Notes under the pieces: model-generated
What the model was told of the DNA's origin: nothing
The model's database searches: none
Seen by the model: the letters and a program-made list of their open reading frames with translations, nothing else
Source of the DNA: Streptomyces broussonetiae
GTDB taxonomy: Bacteria > Actinomycetota > Actinomycetes > Streptomycetales > Streptomycetaceae
DNA: 64,000 nt
Reading direction: 5' to 3'
Assembly (NCBI RefSeq): GCF_009796285.1
Contig: NZ_CP047020.1
Span: 3,100,001 to 3,164,000, forward strand
Translations under genes and position numbers: made by a program
Part shown: positions 8,157 through 16,673 of the stretch, piece after piece
Layout of the letters: every line of letters starts with the position of its first letter
Position numbering within the stretch: position 1 is the stretch's first letter

Positions 8157-9014
8157 ATGTCTGGCCAGTCGCTGCTCGTACCAGGGGAGCTGTCCCCCAT
8201 CCGTTCGGTCCCCGGAAACATCCGCCGTCCCGAGTACGTCGGCAAGCCCGCGCCGGCGCCGTACACCGGGCCCGAGGTGCAGACCCCGGAGACCATCGAG
8301 GCGATGCGGATCGCCGGCCGCATCGCCGCGCAGGCGATGGCGGAGGCCGCGAAGATCATCGCGCCCGGGGTCACCACGGACCAGTTGGACAAGGTCGCGC
8401 ACACGTACATGTGCGACCACGGCGCCTACCCCTCCACGCTGGGCTACCGCGGCTTCCCCAAGTCCCTGTGCACATCGGTCAACGAGGTCATCTGCCACGG
8501 CATCCCGGACTCGACGGTCCTGAACGACGGCGACATCGTCAACCTCGACGTGACGGCGTACATCGGCGGGGTGCACGGCGACAACAACGCCACCTACCTG
8601 GTCGGGGACGTGGACGAGGAGTCGCGGCTGCTGGTGGAGCGGACCCGGGAGTCGCTGAACCGCGCGATCAAGGCGGTCAAGCCGGGCCGGCAGATCAATG
8701 TCATCGGCCGGGTCATCGAGTCGTACGCCAAGCGTTTCGGCTACGGCGTCGTCCGTGACTTCACCGGTCACGGGATCAACTCGTCGTTCCACTCCGGCCT
8801 GATCATCCCGCACTACGACAGCCCGCACGCGACGACGCTGATGCAGCCGGGCATGACGTTCACGATCGAGCCGATGCTGACGCTGGGCACCCACGAGTAC
8901 GACATGTGGGACGACGGCTGGACGGTCGTGACGAAGGACCGCAGGCGCACGGCGCAGTTCGAGCACACGCTGGTGGTGACGGAGACGGGTGCGGAGATCC
9001 TGACCCTGCCGTAG
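8157..9014 (+). CDS. map: Type I methionine aminopeptidase
   Basis: 285 residues. Removes the initiator methionine from nascent proteins in the cytosol. The five metal ligands of the pita-bread fold can be placed: Asp in [10 protein letters not shown], Asp in GVHGDNNAT, His in [11 protein letters not shown], Glu in FTIEPML and Glu in QFEHTLVVT. The N-terminal extension of about 40 residues ([19 protein letters not shown]) is the short linker type seen in actinobacterial MetAPs. The start at 8157 is chosen over an upstream in-frame codon because of the leaderless -10. A strong hairpin terminator follows 30 bp after the stop. Confidence 0.96.
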   Translation: MSGQSLLVPGELSPIRSVPGNIRRPEYVGKPAPAPYTGPEVQTPETIEAMRIAGRIAAQAMAEAAKIIAPGVTTDQLDKVAHTYMCDHGAYPSTLGYRGFPKSLCTSVNEVICHGIPDSTVLNDGDIVNLDVTAYIGGVHGDNNATYLVGDVDEESRLLVERTRESLNRAIKAVKPGRQINVIGRVIESYAKRFGYGVVRDFTGHGINSSFHSGLIIPHYDSPHATTLMQPGMTFTIEPMLTLGTHEYDMWDDGWTVVTKDRRRTAQFEHTLVVTETGAEILTLP

Positions 9015-9043
9015 CGCTGCGCTCGCCCGGACAGCTCCCCCCT

Positions 9044-9074
9044 GCCCGCCCTCTGCCAGGGCGGGCTTTCTCTT
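9044..9074 (+). terminator. Intrinsic terminator downstream of map
   Basis: A 9-bp perfect stem, GCCCGCCCT / AGGGCGGGC with a 5-nt loop, is followed by TTTCTCTT. It separates map from the heme oxygenase gene. Confidence 0.8.
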
Positions 9075-9085
9075 GTAGACTTTTA

Positions 9086-9100
9086 CCGACATGGTGTCGG
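9086..9100 (+). promoter_or_regulatory. Candidate operator in front of heme oxygenase
   Basis: CCGACA-TGG-TGTCGG is a perfect 6+3+6 inverted repeat. It lies 24 bp before the heme oxygenase ATG, next to a -10-like TAGACT at 9076-9081. It does not match the iron-box consensus of DmdR/IdeR regulators. The cognate regulator is unknown. Confidence 0.45.
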
Positions 9101-9123
9101 CAACATGCGCAGGGGACGGCCAC

Positions 9124-9846
9124 ATGGACTCCTTCTCGACCCTCATCCGCACCGCGTCCCACGAGCAGCACGTGGCGGCGAACACCTCGACGTTCATGAC
9201 CGACCTGCTCGGCGGCAGGCTGGGCGTGGCCGCTTACGCGCGTTACACCGAGCAGCTGTGGTTCGTGTACGAGGCACTGGAGAGCGGCGCCGGGCTGCTG
9301 GCCTCGGACGCGGTGGCGGGACCGTTCGTCCGGCCGCAGCTCAAGCGGCTGGCCGCGCTGGAGCGGGACCTGGCCCATCTGCGGGGCGCGGGATGGCGGG
9401 CGACGCTGTCGGCGCTGCCCGCGACCCGGGCGTACACGAACCGGGTCCGCGACTGCGCCGAGCGCTGGCCCGGCGGCTATGTCGCCCACCACTACACCCG
9501 CTATCTGGGCGATCTCTCCGGCGGCCAGGTCATCCGCGACCGGGCGGAGAAGACCTGGGGCTTCGCGCGGAAGGGTGACGGGGTCCGCTTCTACGTCTTC
9601 GAGGGCGTCACCAACCCGGCCGCTTTCAAGCGGAGCTACCGGGAGCTGCTGGACGCGATCGCCGTGGACGACCTCGAGAAGCAGCGGATCGTGTCCGAGT
9701 GCAAGCGGGCGTACGCACTGAACTCGGCCGTGTTCAGCGCGCTGGGCGAGGAGTTCCCGCCGAGCGCCCAGCGCTCGGGGAACACTCACGCTCGAGGAAC
9801 ACGCGCCCGCCGACCTCCACCCACCCGTGCGGCTGTGGGGCCGTGA
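9124..9846 (+). CDS. Biliverdin-producing heme oxygenase
   Basis: 240 residues. Opens heme to biliverdin, CO and Fe2+ in the cytosol using O2 and an electron donor. The proximal heme histidine is in ASHEQH (His13 or His16). The distal-helix signature LGDLSGGQ is at about 128-135. The ATG at 9124 gives the usual N-terminus MDSFSTLIRTASHEQH. The GTG/ATG upstream at 9091 lies in the operator. The last 25-30 residues are Arg/Pro-rich, unlike the family, and overlap the convergent PhzF gene by 113 bp. A shorter ancestral C-terminus extended by loss of a stop is plausible. Confidence 0.92.
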   Translation: MDSFSTLIRTASHEQHVAANTSTFMTDLLGGRLGVAAYARYTEQLWFVYEALESGAGLLASDAVAGPFVRPQLKRLAALERDLAHLRGAGWRATLSALPATRAYTNRVRDCAERWPGGYVAHHYTRYLGDLSGGQVIRDRAEKTWGFARKGDGVRFYVFEGVTNPAAFKRSYRELLDAIAVDDLEKQRIVSECKRAYALNSAVFSALGEEFPPSAQRSGNTHARGTRARRPPPTRAAVGP

Positions 9847-10429
9847 GGATCTGGGAGCCCCTGCCCTGGGTGATGTTGAGGGCACGGCCGAGCCGGTCCG
9901 TGAGGAGAATCGCCGCCGCGCCGGTGGCCTCGTCCTCGTCGATGCCGTCGTCGCGGCCGGGGAAGGCGCGGGCGCGGATCCGGCCGGCCGCCTCGTCCTC
10001 CCAGGCCCAGGCGTAGATCCACTCCCCCGGCGGGGGCACGTCGAGGGCGTCGACCTCGGTGGGGCCGGCGTACTGGCGCAGGGTGCGCGCAGGGGCCCAC
10101 TCGGCGCGGGCCTCGATCCAGCTGAACTCGCCGTCCAGCCGGGCTCCGACGACTCCGGCGGGAGTGACGAGTTCGGGCACGTCGAGCAGCCAGGCGGTGC
10201 CGACGCAGGGGTGACCGGCGAAGGGCAGCCGCAGGGTGGGGGTGTAGATGTCGATCACACCGCGCTCGGGGTCGTCCACGAACACGGTCTCGCTGAAGCC
10301 GAGTTCGGCCGCCAGCGTCTGCCGGTCGCTCCGCTCGGGCAGGACCGAGCCGTCGCGCACGACACCGAGTGCGTTGCCGTGGCCGCCGGTCGGTCCGCAG
10401 AAGACGCGGAGTATGTCGTAGTCAGTCAC
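9734..10429 (-). CDS. PhzF-family isomerase/epimerase-like protein
   Basis: 231 residues from GTG 10429. PhzF and diaminopimelate-epimerase folds use one catalytic Glu, here Glu47 in GFSETVFVDD. Other family marks are GNALGVV, RLPFAGHPCVGTAW and ATGAAAILLTDRLGR, plus ITQGRGSQI. The protein is shorter than the usual 260-300 residues, the central hinge being trimmed. No phenazine genes are nearby, so the substrate is unknown. The 3' end overlaps the heme oxygenase tail on the other strand by 113 bp. Confidence 0.88.
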   Translation of the reverse strand: MTDYDILRVFCGPTGGHGNALGVVRDGSVLPERSDRQTLAAELGFSETVFVDDPERGVIDIYTPTLRLPFAGHPCVGTAWLLDVPELVTPAGVVGARLDGEFSWIEARAEWAPARTLRQYAGPTEVDALDVPPPGEWIYAWAWEDEAAGRIRARAFPGRDDGIDEDEATGAAAILLTDRLGRALNITQGRGSQILTAPQPHGWVEVGGRVFLERECSPSAGRSAGTPRPAR

Positions 10430-10492
10430 CGGTGAATTGAAGCATCACGACGACGACGGGGGCGCCGCCGGGCAGCGGGCGCCCAGGTCACG

Positions 10493-10621
10493 GTGTGGCT
10501 GCTGTACCCGGTCCCGGCACTCGCGGCGTTCTTCGCCCCGGTAGGGTTCGCCTCCGGGAAGGCGAAGGTGAAGGGACCCGATGAGCAGGGATCGCAGCCC
10601 GCGCAGGCTCCGCAGGCGTGA
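10493..10621 (+). CDS. Possible short hydrophobic peptide overlapping the lipoprotein start
   Basis: In one plus-strand frame the segment after an in-frame stop at 10433 reads as a 42-codon peptide with a clear hydrophobic helix (VWLLYPVPALAAFFAPVGFA) followed by a Lys/Gln/Pro/Ala-rich tail. It ends 41 bp inside the next gene in another frame. Only a weak ribosome site is present (AGG close to GTG). It may be a small membrane peptide, a degraded gene end, or chance. Confidence 0.25.
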   Translation: MWLLYPVPALAAFFAPVGFASGKAKVKGPDEQGSQPAQAPQA

Positions 10622-11573
10622 CCGTAACGCACTCATAGCGGCCTCTCTGGCCGTTTTGTCGCTTTCGGCGAGCGGGTGCGTGGTGGTGCACGGGGAGCGG
10701 GAGGTGCTCCCCGCGGCCACGCGCGCCGAGGCCACCAAGGCGCTCACCGCGTTCACGGCCGCGTACAACAAGGCCGACAAGGCCTTCGACAGCTCCCTTG
10801 ACGCGCCCTACGTCACGGGCCCGTTCGGTGACATCGACGCAGCGCGGCTCAAGGCCGGGCACACCAACAGCCCGTCGGGCAACGCGAACCACGTGCCGCT
10901 CAAGCTCACGGACGTGAAGATCACGATCCCCAAGAAGGCCGGCTGGCCGCGCTGGTTCGTCGCCGACGCCCGGGGCAACAAGGCGGGCAACGCACGCTGG
11001 CTGCTGGTGTTCACACGCAACGGCCTCGGCGAGCGGTGGCAGGTGGCGTATCTGACGCTCGTGGCGCCGGGCGCCGTACCGCAGTTCAGGACCGACGGGG
11101 ACGGCTGGGCCGAGGCCGTGCCGACCACCTCGGCCCAACTCGCCGTCGCCCCCGGCAAGTTGAGCCAGGACTATGCGACGTACCTGCAAAAGGGCGGCAG
11201 CACCTTCGCCGACGGCACGTACACCAGCGCCGAGCGCGCGGACCGCGCCGAGCGGGCCAACAAGCCGGGCCTGGTGACCCAGTTCATCGACAAGCCGCTG
11301 ACGGGCGGGGACTACCAGCCGCTGGCGCTGCGCACCGCGGACGGCGGGGCGCTGGTGTTCTTCACCACGCACCACTACGAGAAGCGGACCGTCGCCGCGG
11401 GCGCCACGATGCCGGCTCAGAACAGGGACGTGCAGGCCCTGACGAAGGGCGAGGTGAAGCAGTCCCTGACGCTGGAGCTGATGTCCAACGAGGTCGTCCT
11501 GGACCCGGCGGGCAGCGGCGCGGTGTCCATGCTGGGCCGGGTGCCGGGGCTGACGTCGGCTCAGGGCCAGTAG
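10581..11573 (+). CDS. Secreted lipoprotein of unknown function
   Basis: 330 residues. The N-terminus is very basic (MSRDRSPRRLRRRDRN), followed by a hydrophobic core and a lipobox ending at Cys33 (LSLSASGC), so export and lipid anchoring on the outer face of the membrane are expected. The mature part is soluble with alternating strands and no motif I can name. Such proteins are common and conserved in Streptomyces. The gene is monocistronic and ends 6 bp before the convergent primase-polymerase-like gene. Confidence 0.8.
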   Translation: MSRDRSPRRLRRRDRNALIAASLAVLSLSASGCVVVHGEREVLPAATRAEATKALTAFTAAYNKADKAFDSSLDAPYVTGPFGDIDAARLKAGHTNSPSGNANHVPLKLTDVKITIPKKAGWPRWFVADARGNKAGNARWLLVFTRNGLGERWQVAYLTLVAPGAVPQFRTDGDGWAEAVPTTSAQLAVAPGKLSQDYATYLQKGGSTFADGTYTSAERADRAERANKPGLVTQFIDKPLTGGDYQPLALRTADGGALVFFTTHHYEKRTVAAGATMPAQNRDVQALTKGEVKQSLTLELMSNEVVLDPAGSGAVSMLGRVPGLTSAQGQ

Positions 11574-11579
11574 CCGTTA

Positions 11580-12311
11580 TCAGTGCCGCGGGGGCCAGGC
11601 TGCACCCTGGTGATCGGCGCCGACGTGGCGGGCGCAGGCGTCGGTGAGGGACTCCAGCAGGGTGAGCGGGTCCGGCAGGGCGTGCTCCGGACCGCGGACC
11701 CAGCGCACCTGCTGGTCGTCGCCCGGGAGCCGGGCGGGCGGTACGAGGACGTAGGAGCCCCGGCAGTGCCAGCGCAGGCCCGGGTGCTCGTCCATGGTCT
11801 CGGGGTGGCAGTCCAGCTCACAGGGCCACCATTCGTCCTCGTCCTCGGGGGTGCCGCGGGTGAGGGTGAAGAACAGCATGCGGCCGTCGTCGCTCTCGGC
11901 GACCGGGCCGACCTCGACGCCCTCGCCGAGCAGTCGGTCCAGGGCCTCCCGCCCGGCCTCCAGGGGCACGTCGAGCACGTCGTGCACCATGCCGGTGGCG
12001 GTGATGAAGTTGGCCTGCTGCTGGTGCCGGGCCCAGCGCTCGATCTGGGCGCGGTCGGTGGTGGACTGCGTCTGCCAGGCGAACGACACCGGGTGCCGGG
12101 CCGGGGTGGGACAGCCGACGCGGTCGCAGGAACAGCGGTAGCCCGGGGCGGGGTGCGCGGCGGGGGCGAGCGGCAGGCCCGCCGCGGCGGCAGCCAGCAG
12201 CAGCGCCTCACGGCCGCCGGTGTCGGCGGTGGCCTCCTTCGGGCGGCGTCCGAGCAGCCACTGGGAGAGTTTGCCCTGCCGACCGGGCCGGCCGCCGAAC
12301 GTCGCGCTCAT
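11580..12311 (-). CDS. Primase-polymerase (prim-pol) N-domain-like protein
   Basis: 243 residues. The region about 35-140 (LLLAAAAAGLPLAPAAHPAPG, CSCDRVGCPTPARHPVSFAWQTQSTTD, IERWARHQQQANFITATG) matches proteins annotated as bifunctional DNA primase/polymerase in Streptomyces. In these the conserved prim-pol fold is present but no helicase domain follows. The Cys pair CSC...GC may bind zinc. The catalytic DxD of active archaeo-eukaryotic primases is not obvious (DVLDVP is the nearest), so enzymatic activity is doubtful. It is chromosomal and has no replication genes next to it. A TetR gene lies upstream in the same direction. Confidence 0.7.
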   Translation of the reverse strand: MSATFGGRPGRQGKLSQWLLGRRPKEATADTGGREALLLAAAAAGLPLAPAAHPAPGYRCSCDRVGCPTPARHPVSFAWQTQSTTDRAQIERWARHQQQANFITATGMVHDVLDVPLEAGREALDRLLGEGVEVGPVAESDDGRMLFFTLTRGTPEDEDEWWPCELDCHPETMDEHPGLRWHCRGSYVLVPPARLPGDDQQVRWVRGPEHALPDPLTLLESLTDACARHVGADHQGAAWPPRH

Positions 12312-12374
12312 CTGTCCCCTCGCCTCGCAGGTCGCCTCGCTGGTGTGCGGACAGCATGCCTTATCGTCCCATCT

Positions 12375-13004
12375 TCACGCGCTTGGGGGTGTCTGGGGTC
12401 CGATTCCGTGCAGGGCGTAGTCGACCAGGGTGTCTGTGTAGTCGTACGTGATCGGTCCGGTCCGTTGCAGCCAGCGTTGCGCGAGCGGCGAGACGAACAG
12501 TTCCAGGGCGATCCGGGGATCGACGTCGGCGCGTACCGCCCCGGCGTCCTGGGCGGCGTGCAGCCGGTCGACGTAGAGCTGGAGCTGGGGTTCGAGGAGC
12601 TTGGTGACGAACTCGCGGCCGAGCGGCTCGTTGACCACGCCCTCGGCGGCCAGCGCCCGGGAGGGCGCCTCGAAACGCGGGTCGACGAGCTGGTGCACGG
12701 TGATCCGCAGCACGGCCTTGAGATCGGCGGCCAGGTCGCCGGTGTCCGGGATGACGTACGGCGCCTGCCCCGCCTCCTGCGCGGCCTGCGTCGAGAGGTC
12801 GAAGAACGCCTCCAGCAGGACCTCCGCCTTGGAGGGCCACCAGCGGTAGATCGTCTGCTTGCCGACACCGGCCCGGGCGGCGATCCCCTCGACGGTGGTC
12901 TTCGGGTACCCGACCTCACCGACCAGGGCGAGGGCGGCGGCGTAGATCGCTCGGCGTGACTTCTCGCTGCGCCGGGCGGCGTCGGGGGCGGGCTTCTTGA
13001 CCAT
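12375..13004 (-). CDS. TetR/AcrR-family transcriptional regulator
   Basis: 209 residues. The N-terminal helix-turn-helix is typical: RAIYAAALALVGEVGYPKTT, then VEGIAARAGVGKQTIYRWWP (about 20-58). The C-terminal ligand domain has no recognisable specificity, although IYRWWPSKAEVLLEAF is a subgroup mark shared with regulators of efflux or fatty-acid enzymes. No divergent partner gene is present, since the convergent and co-directional neighbours are the prim-pol-like and Rsm22 genes. Confidence 0.88.
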   Translation of the reverse strand: MVKKPAPDAARRSEKSRRAIYAAALALVGEVGYPKTTVEGIAARAGVGKQTIYRWWPSKAEVLLEAFFDLSTQAAQEAGQAPYVIPDTGDLAADLKAVLRITVHQLVDPRFEAPSRALAAEGVVNEPLGREFVTKLLEPQLQLYVDRLHAAQDAGAVRADVDPRIALELFVSPLAQRWLQRTGPITYDYTDTLVDYALHGIGPQTPPSA

Positions 13005-13120
13005 GGGACGACGCTACAAGCTGCGCCGGTGCAGCGGTGCGCCGGGAAGTGCCGCGTTGTGCCGCCGCACGGCCGCGGCGCCCGCCGCGCAGCCGCACAT
13101 CGACGCGGCCCGCGTCCCTT

Positions 13121-14107
13121 TCAGGGCGCCGGTGGCCAGGAGTCCCCCCACTCGGCGTCCCTGGCCGCCTTGTACAGATCGCCGTGGCGCTTGCTGATCG
13201 TCGTGCGGCGGATTCGCTCGTCCGCCTCGCACAGGTCGAGGAGCACCTGGCCCTTGCGGATCTGCGGGCGCCGGACCACGCGGGCGGGGGGCGGCTCGGC
13301 GGGCAGGCGGGTGGCGGCGACGTACGAGAACTTCTCGTCCTCGTAGGGCAGGGTGCCGCCCTTGACCTGGCGGTGCAGCGAGGAGCGGCTCACCCGGGCG
13401 GAGAAGTGGCACCAGTCCGTGCCGGGCTCGATGGGGCAGGCGGCGCTGTGCGGGCAGGGGGCGACGACGTGCAGTCCGGCGCGGATCAGGCGGTCGCGGG
13501 CCTCGATGACCCGGGCGTAGCCGGCCGGGGTGCCGGCCTCCACGATCACCACGGCCCGGGCGGCACCGGCCGCGGCGTCGACGAGGGCGGCGCGGTCGGG
13601 CTCGGCGAGTTCGTTGAGGACGTACGACACCGTGACGAGGTCGGTGTCGTCCAGGGTGAGGTCGGCGCCGATCCGGGCCCGCTGCCAACGGGCACCGGCG
13701 AGGGCCGGGTTGGCGGCGGCGATCTCCCGGCCGAGGGCGAGGGCGGGTTCGGCCCAGTCCAGCACGGTGACGCTGCGCTCGCCGGGCCAGGCCGCCGTGA
13801 CGGCCCAGGTCGCGGCGCCGGTACCGCCGCCGACGTCGACGTGGCTGCCGGGCGTCCAGCCGGGCACGGCCGCCGCGAACGCCTCCAGCGCCGAGCGGAC
13901 GGCCTCGAAGGTGGCGGGCATGCGGTAGGCGGCGTAGGCGGCGACGTCCGCGCGGTCGCGGAGGATCGGCGCGTGGGTCGGGGTCTGCCCCCGGTAGGCG
14001 GCGATCAGCCGTTCCACGGCTGAGGCTGCTTGCCTGGGCGGAAGTCCGTCGAGGAGGTCGTCCAGAGCGGCGCGCAGGGTCCGGGCCGGGGTCACGGGGT
14101 CGTTCAC
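13121..14107 (-). CDS. Rsm22-type small ribosomal subunit methyltransferase-like protein
   Basis: 328 residues. It has a class I SAM fold with glycine loop HVDVGGGTGAATWA at about 89-102 and motif V SYVLNEL. The later stretch CPHSAACPIEPGTDWCHF gives three cysteines in a CX5CX8C pattern, with a fourth in VLLDLCEADERI. In mitochondrial homologues (Rsm22/METTL17) four conserved cysteines bind a 4Fe-4S cluster, and the spacing here is consistent with that. The family associates with the small ribosomal subunit during assembly. Methyltransferase activity is uncertain for the family. The serine-hydrolase gene is upstream of it? No: the hydrolase gene lies 21 bp to the right, co-directional, so its transcript may read into this gene. 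Confidence 0.88.
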   Translation of the reverse strand: MNDPVTPARTLRAALDDLLDGLPPRQAASAVERLIAAYRGQTPTHAPILRDRADVAAYAAYRMPATFEAVRSALEAFAAAVPGWTPGSHVDVGGGTGAATWAVTAAWPGERSVTVLDWAEPALALGREIAAANPALAGARWQRARIGADLTLDDTDLVTVSYVLNELAEPDRAALVDAAAGAARAVVIVEAGTPAGYARVIEARDRLIRAGLHVVAPCPHSAACPIEPGTDWCHFSARVSRSSLHRQVKGGTLPYEDEKFSYVAATRLPAEPPPARVVRRPQIRKGQVLLDLCEADERIRRTTISKRHGDLYKAARDAEWGDSWPPAP

Positions 14108-14128
14108 CCGGTGATTCTACGGTGGCGC

Positions 14129-15253
14129 TCAGATCACCGCCCCGGCCAGCCGGGTGGCCAGCGCCGCCCGTGGCCCGCTGTCCGGCAGGCGTCTTCGCGG
14201 GTGGACCGTGTTCGCCAGCAGGATCAGGAAGGTGTCCGTTCTCGGGTCGAGGACGAGTGAGGTGCCGGTGAAGCCGGTGTGGCCCGCCGCTCCGTTGCCC
14301 GCCAGGGCGCCCATGAACCAGGGCTGGTCGACGGTGAAGCCCAGGCCCGGTGGGGTCAGGAGGAGTTCGACGAAGTCGGGGCCGAGGATGCGGGCAGGGC
14401 CGTAGGAGCCGCCCGCGAGCAGGGTGCGGCAGAAGACCGCCAGATCGGGGGCGGTCGAGAAGAGGCCCGCGTGTCCGGCCACCCCGCCGAGCGCCCAGGC
14501 GTTCTCGTCGTGGACCACGCCCCGCAGCATTCCGCGGTCCGCCTTGGCCCACGGCCGCCGCTGGTCCTCGGTGGCCGCCGCGCCGGGGCAGGGGCCGAAG
14601 CGGGTCGCCGTCATCCCGAGCGGGCGGGTGATGCCGTCCGCGATCAGGACGTCCAGGGCACGGCCGGTGACGCGTTCCAGCACGAACTGGAGCAGGAGCA
14701 TGTTCAGGTCGGAGTAGCCGTATGTGCCCGGGGCGGTCGCCGGGGCCTCGGCGCGCAGCAGGGACAGACGGCTCGCGTCGTCCGGGCAGTCGTACAGCGG
14801 GAGTTCGGGGCGCAGTCCCGAGGTGTGGGTGAGCAGTTGGCGGACGGTGATGCCGTGGGCGGCTGCCGCGTGGAAGTCGGGCAGGTAGTCGCCGACCCGG
14901 GCGTCCATGCCGAGCGTGCCGCGCTCGATCTGCTGCACGGCGGCGACGGACGTGAACAGCTTGGTGAGCGAGGCCAGGTCGAAGGGTGTGTCGACGGTGG
15001 CCGGGACCCGGGCCTCGGGCGGCAGTTCGACACCGTTGCCGGTCTCCGGGTCGTGGGCGGCGTAACGCACCGCCCAGCCCGCGGCCTCGGCCACGGCGAC
15101 CACGGGTCCGCGGCCGGCCAGGACGACGGCACCGGCCGCCCAGGGGTGGTCCGCGGAGGTGAGGGCGTGCACGTCGCCGACCAGGTGCTCGATGGCGGCC
15201 GGGTCGAGCCCGGCCCGTTCCGGCGTGTCGGCGCGCAGTCTCGGTGCGCTCAG
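14129..15253 (-). CDS. Beta-lactamase-family serine hydrolase, apparent CTG start
   Basis: 374 residues if translation begins at CTG 15253. The active-site SXXK is SLTK in FDLASLTKLF, the class C-like YXN element is YSDLN, and HTGFTGT replaces the KTG triad element. This is the D,D-peptidase/esterase (class C) family, probably acting on peptidoglycan or small esters. No signal peptide is visible. In-frame ATG/GTG codons are badly placed: one GTG lies far inside the upstream MFS gene and one lies after residue 25. GGGAG lies 8 nt before CTG, and the preceding MFS stop overlaps it (CTGA), suggesting translational coupling from an unusual start codon. Confidence 0.82.
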   Translation of the reverse strand: MSAPRLRADTPERAGLDPAAIEHLVGDVHALTSADHPWAAGAVVLAGRGPVVAVAEAAGWAVRYAAHDPETGNGVELPPEARVPATVDTPFDLASLTKLFTSVAAVQQIERGTLGMDARVGDYLPDFHAAAAHGITVRQLLTHTSGLRPELPLYDCPDDASRLSLLRAEAPATAPGTYGYSDLNMLLLQFVLERVTGRALDVLIADGITRPLGMTATRFGPCPGAAATEDQRRPWAKADRGMLRGVVHDENAWALGGVAGHAGLFSTAPDLAVFCRTLLAGGSYGPARILGPDFVELLLTPPGLGFTVDQPWFMGALAGNGAAGHTGFTGTSLVLDPRTDTFLILLANTVHPRRRLPDSGPRAALATRLAGAVI

Positions 15254-16548
15254 TTCTCGTCTCCCTCCGAGACCGCACGGGCGTTCCCCCGTGTGTTCCA
15301 GGGACGGCACATTCCCACGAAGCAGGCCGCCGCGGCCAGTGCCCCCGCCAGTTGGACGAGCGCCATGGGTACGGCGGTGTGCTCGCCCGCGATGCCGACG
15401 AGCGGCGAGGCGACCGCGCCGACGAGGAAGGAGGTGGTGCCGAGCAGCGCGGAGGCGGAGCCCGCGGCGTGCCGGGTGCGCAGCAGGGCGAGGGACTGGG
15501 CGTTGGGGAGCGTGATGCCCATCGCCGACATCAGCACGAAGAGCGCGGCCGCGACGGGGGTCAGGCCCACCTTGCCGAGGGCGCCGGCGGACATCAGCAG
15601 CAGCGCCGTCGACGCGAGCACGATCACCGCGAGGCCGCAGGCCAGCACCTTCTCCAGGCTCACCCGGCCGACCAGCGCCTTGCCGTTGACCTGCCCGGCG
15701 ATCACCAGGCCGACCGAGTTGAGGCCGAACAGCAGGCTGAAGGTCTGCGGGGAGGCGCCGTAGATCTCCTGGATGACGAAGGGGGACGCGGAGATGTAGG
15801 CGAACAGCGCGGCGAAGGCGAAGCCGCCGGCCAGGGTGTAGCCGGTGAAGGGCAGGTCGGCCAGCAGGGTGCGCATGGTGCGCAGAGCGTGTGCCGCTCC
15901 CCCGCGGTGCCGCTGGGCGGGCGGCAGTGTCTCCGGCAGGCGCAGCCAGACGAGCACGGCCAGCAGTGCGCCGACCACCGTGAGGACGACGAACACACCG
16001 CGCCAGTCGGTCACCCGGAGGATCTGCCCGCCGATCAGCGGGGCGACGATGGGGGCGACCCCGGAGATCAGCATCAGGGTGGAGAAGAAGCGGGCCATGG
16101 CGACGCCGTCGTACAGATCGCGTACGACGGCCCGGGCGATGACGATGCCGGCCGCGCCCGCGAGGCCCTGGGCCAGCCGGAAGACCACCAGTGTCCCGAC
16201 GTTCGGCGCGAACGCGCACAGGGCGGTCGCGAGGACGTAGACGGCGAGACCGGCGAGCAGCGGCCGACGCCGTCCCCAGCGGTCGCTCATCGGGCCGACG
16301 GCCAGTTGCCCGAGCGCCATGCCGGCCAGGCAGGCGGTGAGGGTGAGCTGGACCGTGGCGGCGGGGGCGTGCAGGGTCCGGGTGACTTCGGGCAGCGACG
16401 GCAGGTACATGTCCATCGCGAGCGGGGGTGTCGCGGTGAGGCCGCCGAGGACGAGGGTGACGAGCCATCCGGTGCGGCGGGCGGCGGCCGGCGGCGGGGC
16501 GTGCCCGGTCTGCGGTTGCGGTGTGGCCGGCGCCGCGTGTTCGGGCAT
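15250..16548 (-). CDS. Bcr/CflA-family multidrug efflux MFS transporter
   Basis: 432 residues with twelve hydrophobic segments. The start at ATG 16548 has GGGAGG 8 nt upstream. DHA1-family markers are DMYLPSLPEV in helix 1, GPMSDRWGRRRPLL between helices 2 and 3, and RFFSTLMLISGVAPIVAPLIGGQI in the central half. The family uses the proton gradient to export bicyclomycin, chloramphenicol and similar drugs. The gene overlaps the downstream serine-hydrolase start by 4 bp, so the two form an operon. Confidence 0.92.
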   Translation of the reverse strand: MPEHAAPATPQPQTGHAPPPAAARRTGWLVTLVLGGLTATPPLAMDMYLPSLPEVTRTLHAPAATVQLTLTACLAGMALGQLAVGPMSDRWGRRRPLLAGLAVYVLATALCAFAPNVGTLVVFRLAQGLAGAAGIVIARAVVRDLYDGVAMARFFSTLMLISGVAPIVAPLIGGQILRVTDWRGVFVVLTVVGALLAVLVWLRLPETLPPAQRHRGGAAHALRTMRTLLADLPFTGYTLAGGFAFAALFAYISASPFVIQEIYGASPQTFSLLFGLNSVGLVIAGQVNGKALVGRVSLEKVLACGLAVIVLASTALLLMSAGALGKVGLTPVAAALFVLMSAMGITLPNAQSLALLRTRHAAGSASALLGTTSFLVGAVASPLVGIAGEHTAVPMALVQLAGALAAAACFVGMCRPWNTRGNARAVSEGDEN

Positions 16549-16673
16549 GCGCTTCCTCCCCTGTTCCGTTCCCTGTCCGGGCTCACCGAGCCCCCTGCGG
16601 CCCGCTTCCAGGCCCGTCCCTCGGACATGACCGGCACCCATGCTCTCAGCTCGCACAGACTGCCGGGGCACAC

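Noticed and set aside
8098..8410. Upstream extension of the small protein next to map
   Set aside because: The extension is antisense to the map N-terminus and lacks protein character; ATG 8098 has a good AGGAG.
9076..9100. Iron box (DmdR/IdeR type) in front of heme oxygenase
   Set aside because: The inverted repeat CCGACA-TGG-TGTCGG does not resemble the TTAGGTTAGG-type consensus.
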